Shown here piece after piece: positions 11,818-15,701 of a DNA stretch of 15,701 bases. Numbering within the stretch: the stretch's first letter is position 1; every line of letters starts with the position of its first letter. Location of the stretch: the NCBI GenBank assembly GCA_014762585.1, contig JABURN010000178.1:1-15701 (forward strand), given 5' to 3'. The notes below the pieces were generated by a model, which did no database searches, was not told the origin of the DNA, and worked only from the letters and a program-made list of their open reading frames with translations. This DNA comes from Methylophaga sp. (GTDB lineage Bacteria > Pseudomonadota > Gammaproteobacteria > Nitrosococcales > Methylophagaceae). The translations under genes and the position numbers were made by a program.

Positions 11818-12315
11818 ATGAATCATGTGGTGTTCAGAAGCTTTATCGCATTGCTTATGCTGACTCTGACGGCCTGCGGCTTTCAGCTCAGGGGCGCAGC
11901 GGCGGTGCCGGAAGAACTGAAAACGCTCTATATTCAGGGCGTCAACACACGGCAGGATTCATTTGGTCTGCAACTCAAGCGTGCTTTGCAAAGGAACGGC
12001 ATCAACGTGCTTGAGGATTACCAGGAAGGGGCGTCTCTGTTTACCGTGCTGGAAAACCGCTATCAGCAGAATGTGCTGACAGTGGGCAGCAATGCCAAGG
12101 TGCGTGAATATGAACTGGAAGCCTGGGTGATCTATCAGATCACCGATGAAAACGGTGAACTTATCGGCGATAAGCAACGGGTCGAGGCCAGACGCGATTA
12201 CCAGTTTGATCAGAATCAGATCTTGGCGATGGACGAGCAGCAACGGGTATTGCGCGAAGATATGTATAAGCAGATGGTACAGAGCATTATCCGCCGCCTG
12301 TCTGCCCTTAATTAA
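11818..12315 (+). CDS. lptE: LPS-assembly lipoprotein LptE
   Basis: Outer-membrane lipoprotein that plugs the LptD barrel and helps insert lipopolysaccharide into the outer leaflet. The 165-aa product has a lipoprotein signal with lipobox LTAC, the lipidated Cys being C20, followed by GFQLRG, the highly typical start of mature LptE. The body (LYIQGVN, LKRALQRNGINVL, REYELEAWVIYQI, RVEARRDYQFDQNQILAMDE) matches the LptE fold with its late two-helix end (MYKQMVQSIIRRLSAL). AAAGGA lies about 7 nt before the ATG. It follows leuS by 14 nt and precedes holA by 3 nt, so it is very likely cotranscribed with both. Its presence marks a Gram-negative organism with standard Lpt transport. Confidence 0.95.
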   Translation: MNHVVFRSFIALLMLTLTACGFQLRGAAAVPEELKTLYIQGVNTRQDSFGLQLKRALQRNGINVLEDYQEGASLFTVLENRYQQNVLTVGSNAKVREYELEAWVIYQITDENGELIGDKQRVEARRDYQFDQNQILAMDEQQRVLREDMYKQMVQSIIRRLSALN

Positions 12316-12318
12316 TTC

Positions 12319-13338
12319 ATGCGGCTAAAGGCGGAACAACTCGACGGGGCCTTGCAGCACTCTTTATTACCGGTCTATCTGGTGCATGGTGATGAAGCGC
12401 TGCTGGTGGAAGAGGCCGCCGATAAAATCAGAAAACGGGTACGTGATGCAGGTGCCAACGATCGCGAAGTCTGGCATGTTGAAGGCCGTTTTGACTGGTC
12501 ACAAATCAAGTGGCAGGAACAGAGCCTGTCGCTGTTTGCCAGTCAGCGGCTGATTGAAATCCGCCTGCCATCGGGCAGCCCGGGAAAAGAGGGCGGTGAA
12601 GCTTTACGACGCTTTTGTGCTGAACCACCGCAAGACACCACGCTTATTATTATCAGCGGCAAAATTGATAATCGCTCGCAGAAAGCCAAGTGGTTTACCG
12701 AACTCGACAGCCTCGGCGCCACAGTCGCTATCTGGCCTGTGGATGCGACGCAGTTACCACGCTGGGTGATGCAGCGGATGAAACAACGCGATCTCGATTG
12801 CGACAACCGGCTGGCGAGCCTGATTGCTGAGCGGGTGGAAGGCAATCTATTCGCCGCCGCACAGGAAATCGACAAGCTGGAGTTACTAAGCGTCGATGGC
12901 GAACTCAGTGAAGCTATGATCCTGCAATCGGTCGCCGACAATGCCCGCTTTGAAGCCTTCGGCCTGATGGATACCGTGCTGGCAGGACAAGCGCAGAGAA
13001 TCCCCCGTATAATAGAGCGCCTGCGCGCAGAAGGTGTTGATATTTTAGCGGTTTTTTCTGCTGTTGCCTGGTCCCTGCGGCGGATTGTAACGATGTCGGT
13101 GGAACTGCAGAACGGTCGTCCACTGGAGCAGGTATTTGCTGCTCAGAAACCGCCGGTCTGGGATAAGAACAAGCCCTTAATGCGGGAAGCCTTGCAGCGC
13201 TATGATAGTCAGCGCTGGCAGCAGTTTCTGACGCAGATGGCTGATATTGACCAAGCCGCCAAAGGCGTATTGAAAACCTGTCCGTGGCGTTTGCTGGAAA
13301 AACTCTGCCTGCAGGCGGCAGGTGTCAGACAAGCCTGA
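12319..13338 (+). CDS. holA: DNA polymerase III subunit delta
   Basis: Delta subunit of the clamp loader, which opens the beta clamp for loading on primed DNA. The 339-aa length matches E. coli HolA (343). The N-terminal segment LLPVYLVHGDEALLVEEAAD (about 15-34) is typical of the family, with the AAA+-like domain I but no functional Walker A motif, as expected for delta. Later LIAERVEGNLFAAAQEIDKLELL and WSLRRI segments are also characteristic. The ATG lies 3 nt after the lptE stop, with no strong ribosome-binding site of its own, so translation is probably coupled. proA follows after about 24 nt. Confidence 0.96.
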   Translation: MRLKAEQLDGALQHSLLPVYLVHGDEALLVEEAADKIRKRVRDAGANDREVWHVEGRFDWSQIKWQEQSLSLFASQRLIEIRLPSGSPGKEGGEALRRFCAEPPQDTTLIIISGKIDNRSQKAKWFTELDSLGATVAIWPVDATQLPRWVMQRMKQRDLDCDNRLASLIAERVEGNLFAAAQEIDKLELLSVDGELSEAMILQSVADNARFEAFGLMDTVLAGQAQRIPRIIERLRAEGVDILAVFSAVAWSLRRIVTMSVELQNGRPLEQVFAAQKPPVWDKNKPLMREALQRYDSQRWQQFLTQMADIDQAAKGVLKTCPWRLLEKLCLQAAGVRQA

Positions 13339-13362
13339 TAGAGAAAACGAAGGAGTCTTTTG

Positions 13363-14619
13363 TTGGACGTTAATGAGTACATGCAGAGCCTGGGGCAACA
13401 CGCCCGTCAGGCGAGCCGCGCCCTGGCACGCGCCGGCACTGAAACCAAGAACAAAGCCCTGCTGGCGATGGCAGCCGAGATCCGTGCGGCTGCCGAAACC
13501 CTTAAACGGGAAAATGAACGTGATCTGGAAGCCGGCAGAAGCAAAGGTCTGGAAGCAGCGCTGCTGGATCGTCTGACCCTGTCGGATGCCCGCATCGAAT
13601 CCATGGCGGAAGGTCTGAAACAGATCGCCGCGCTGCCTGATCCCGTGGGTGAAATCAGTGATATGACTTATCGGCCTTCCGGTATTCAGCTGGGTCGTAT
13701 GCGTGTACCGCTGGGTGTAGTCGGTATTATTTACGAATCACGCCCGAATGTGACTGCTGACGCAGCCGCTTTATGTCTGAAATCCGGTAATGCCACCATT
13801 CTGCGTGGTGGCAGTGAAGCGATTCACTCCAACCAGGCGATTGCGGCCTGTATCCGCCGTGGCCTGGAGCAGGCCGGTTTGCCGGAGACCGCCGTGCAGG
13901 TAGTTCAGACCACTGACAGAGCCGCCGTCGGTCAGTTAATTACCATGCCGGAATATGTCGATGTGATCGTGCCCCGTGGCGGCAAAAGCCTGATTGAGCG
14001 TATCAGTAACGAGGCCAGGGTACCGGTGATTAAACATCTGGATGGCATTTGTCATGTTTATATCGACAGTGAAGCCGATCTGGATATGGCCGAAGAGATT
14101 GCTTTCAATGCCAAGTGTCATCGTTACGGGGTCTGTAATGCAATGGAAACCCTGCTCGTCGATGCCGCTGTCGCAGACATCATCCTGCCACGACTCGCAG
14201 TGCGTTACGGTGATGAAGGGGTGGAATTGCGAGGCTGCAGTCGTACTCGGGCGATTCTGAAAGACATCAGTGCTGCCAGCGATGCCGACTGGGATACTGA
14301 GTACCTGGCACCGATTTTGTCTATTAAAGTTGTCGACGGGCTGGATGAAGCGATGGAGCATATTCATCATCACAGCTCCGGTCACACCGAATCGATTGTG
14401 ACGGAGAACTATCAGCGCGCTCGCCGTTTCCTGGCTGAGGTCGATTCCAGTTCGGTGATGGTCAATGCGTCGACTCGTTTTGCCGACGGTTTTGAATATG
14501 GTCTGGGTGCCGAGATTGGCATTTCAACCGATAAAATTCATGCCCGCGGCCCGGTCGGGCTGGAAGGGCTGACTTCACAAAAATGGATAGTCTTGGGTAG
14601 TGGGCAAATCAGAAACTAA
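13363..14619 (+). CDS. proA: Gamma-glutamyl phosphate reductase (ProA), TTG start
   Basis: NADPH-dependent second step of proline synthesis, converting gamma-glutamyl phosphate to glutamate semialdehyde. The product is 418 aa from the TTG at 13363 (E. coli 417). Motifs include [41 protein letters not shown], the catalytic cysteine C258 in [12 protein letters not shown], and a C-terminal [15 protein letters not shown]. The start is not ATG: AGGAG at 13351-13355 lies 7 nt before TTG 13363 and 4 nt before the alternative TTG 13360. An ATG at 13381 would shorten the protein by six residues but has no ribosome-binding site at proper spacing, and the upstream residues DVNEY resemble those of Pseudomonas ProA. 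proB is not adjacent. The stop lies 20 nt inside nadD. Confidence 0.95.
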   Translation: MDVNEYMQSLGQHARQASRALARAGTETKNKALLAMAAEIRAAAETLKRENERDLEAGRSKGLEAALLDRLTLSDARIESMAEGLKQIAALPDPVGEISDMTYRPSGIQLGRMRVPLGVVGIIYESRPNVTADAAALCLKSGNATILRGGSEAIHSNQAIAACIRRGLEQAGLPETAVQVVQTTDRAAVGQLITMPEYVDVIVPRGGKSLIERISNEARVPVIKHLDGICHVYIDSEADLDMAEEIAFNAKCHRYGVCNAMETLLVDAAVADIILPRLAVRYGDEGVELRGCSRTRAILKDISAASDADWDTEYLAPILSIKVVDGLDEAMEHIHHHSSGHTESIVTENYQRARRFLAEVDSSSVMVNASTRFADGFEYGLGAEIGISTDKIHARGPVGLEGLTSQKWIVLGSGQIRN

Positions 14620-15262
14620 AGCTGCTGTTGGTATTCTGGGCGGGACTTTCGATCCGGTCCATTTTGGCCATCTGCGTACCGCGCTCGATGTGGTTGAAGC
14701 GCTGGATCTGGACCACCTGCGCCTGATTCCGTGTGCCTTGCCGCCACACCGCGTGGAACCGGTGGCAAGTCCGCAGGAACGGCGTCTGATGCTGGAACTC
14801 GCGATTAAAAATCATCCCAAACTGGTGGTCGATGATCGTGAACTGGACCGTGAAGGGCCTTCTTACACAGTGGACACACTGCTCAGTCTGCGTGAGGAAT
14901 TACCTGAAAACCCACTGTTTGTGCTGATGGGCACGGATGCTTTTCGCAGTCTGAACAGCTGGTCACGCTGGCAGCAGATTATTGAACTGGCGCATATTGT
15001 TGTGATGCAAAGACCGGAAGAAAAGCTTGAGATGCCGGATGAACTGACAAACTGGTATCACACACATCAGGCGGAGCCGGGTGATGAAGCCCTTGCTGCA
15101 GGTAAGATCTGGTCCATACCGGTCACGCAGCTCAGTATTTCAGCGACCAGTATCCGCGAGAAGCTCTACGAAAAGCACGATGTGCGTTATCTGTTGCCGG
15201 ATGCCGTGATTACGCTGATTGAGCAGATGGGGCTGTATCACATCAGGCCGCAAGCGTCCTGA
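14600..15262 (+). CDS. nadD: Nicotinate-nucleotide adenylyltransferase (NadD)
   Basis: Adenylates nicotinate mononucleotide to deamido-NAD in NAD synthesis. The 220-aa product carries [14 protein letters not shown] at 11-24 (T/HxGH motif H21-H24), IPCALPPHR at 43-51, VLMGTDAF at 108-115 and ISATSIRE at 180-187, the last being the second nucleotide-binding motif. The start is a GTG at 14600, overlapping the end of proA by 20 nt; no ATG lies near the N-terminus, and the ribosome-binding site is weak, so coupling to proA translation is likely. The proA-nadD order is common in gammaproteobacteria, usually followed by rsfS and rlmH; here a different gene follows. The stop and next ATG overlap as TGATG. 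Confidence 0.96.
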   Translation: MGKSETKAAVGILGGTFDPVHFGHLRTALDVVEALDLDHLRLIPCALPPHRVEPVASPQERRLMLELAIKNHPKLVVDDRELDREGPSYTVDTLLSLREELPENPLFVLMGTDAFRSLNSWSRWQQIIELAHIVVMQRPEEKLEMPDELTNWYHTHQAEPGDEALAAGKIWSIPVTQLSISATSIREKLYEKHDVRYLLPDAVITLIEQMGLYHIRPQAS

Positions 15263-15701
15263 TGGACAATCTGTTTTTTGTCTCATCCAAGCTGATTTGG
15301 GGACTTTTGAGCCCAGCCAGTCTGCTGGTCTGGTTGTTAATCCTGGCCACTTTGTTGTTGTGGCTCAACTATCATAAAGCGGCCCGCCGCTTGTTGACCT
15401 TGCTGAGCTTACTGGCTTTTGCTGTGATGGCCTACCCGGTGGGAGACTGGCTGATGCAGCCACTGGAAACCCGTTTCCAGCCGCCGGCAACGATGCCTGA
15501 AGATGTCGACGGTATTATCGTGCTGGGCGGCGCAGAAAACCTGCAACTGTCCACTGGCTGGCACAGTGCCGAGGTCGGTGACAGCGCCGCGCGCACTTTC
15601 GCTGCGGCCGCACTGAGCCGTGTTTTCCCTGACCTCCCCATCATCTACACCGGAGGCAGTACTCTGCTTCAGCTGCCCGATTTGCACCGTGAGGTTCGGG
15701 T
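15262..15701 (+). CDS. YdcF/ElyC-like DUF218 membrane protein, N-terminal part, cut by the window edge
   Basis: Only 146 codons are visible, running off the right edge. The protein starts [18 protein letters not shown] and has two membrane segments, about residues 12-35 and 43-60. The DUF218 core then begins: DVDGIIVLGGAEN (81-93), DSAARTFAAAALSR (107-120) and PIIYTGGS (126-133), the usual glycine-rich nucleotide-like fold elements of the family. In E. coli, ElyC of this family affects peptidoglycan and lipid-carrier metabolism; YdcF has no settled role. Which member this is cannot be decided from the fragment. The ATG overlaps the nadD stop by 1 nt (TGATG), so it is probably cotranslated with nadD. 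Confidence 0.85.
   Translation, partial: MDNLFFVSSKLIWGLLSPASLLVWLLILATLLLWLNYHKAARRLLTLLSLLAFAVMAYPVGDWLMQPLETRFQPPATMPEDVDGIIVLGGAENLQLSTGWHSAEVGDSAARTFAAAALSRVFPDLPIIYTGGSTLLQLPDLHREVR

Overview
The window is a gene-dense chromosomal segment from a gammaproteobacterium. This is inferred from the proteins (RpoH with an exact QRKLFFNLR box, LapA/LapB, LptE, HolA) and from gene orders typical of that class: ftsY-ftsE-ftsX-rpoH on one strand, divergent from M16 peptidases-rsmD-coaD-fdx, followed by leuS-lptE-holA-proA-nadD. Base composition looks balanced and even by eye. I saw no insertion sequences, phage genes, CRISPR arrays, tRNAs or rRNAs. The genus cannot be fixed from what is visible; the layout resembles Pseudomonas-like and other environmental gammaproteobacteria more than enterics.

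Layout. On the minus strand from the left edge are lapB (cut by the window edge) and lapA, the LPS-assembly regulators. The plus-strand fdxA (7Fe ferredoxin) diverges from them and ends at a bidirectional terminator, where it meets rpoH (heat-shock sigma factor, minus). Upstream of rpoH, also on the minus strand, is the tightly overlapped operon ftsY-ftsE-ftsX (SRP receptor and the FtsEX divisome ABC complex). rpoH has its own promoter region in the 101-bp gap after ftsX, including a sequence resembling a sigma-E promoter. Divergent from ftsY, a plus-strand run begins: two secreted M16 peptidase-family proteins, rsmD and coaD, all overlapping, then an 8Fe YfhL-type ferredoxin ending in a clear terminator. 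A second plus-strand run follows: leuS, lptE, holA, proA, nadD and a truncated YdcF/ElyC-like (DUF218) membrane protein at the right edge.

Most of the genes are housekeeping: translation (leuS, rsmD), cofactors (coaD for CoA, nadD for NAD), proline synthesis (proA), replication (holA), protein targeting and division (ftsY, ftsEX), and envelope biogenesis and stress (lapAB, lptE, rpoH, possibly the DUF218 protein). I found no clear undescribed system. The points most worth checking are the M16 pair, in which one partner keeps the zinc site and the other keeps the Arg/Tyr substrate-binding pair; the candidate sigma-E promoter of rpoH; the back-to-back lapA/fdxA promoters with an inverted repeat in the fdxA leader; and the DUF218 gene directly after nadD, where rsfS-rlmH often sit. 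No gene-free stretch exceeds 300 bases; the largest is the 164-bp lapA-fdxA gap.
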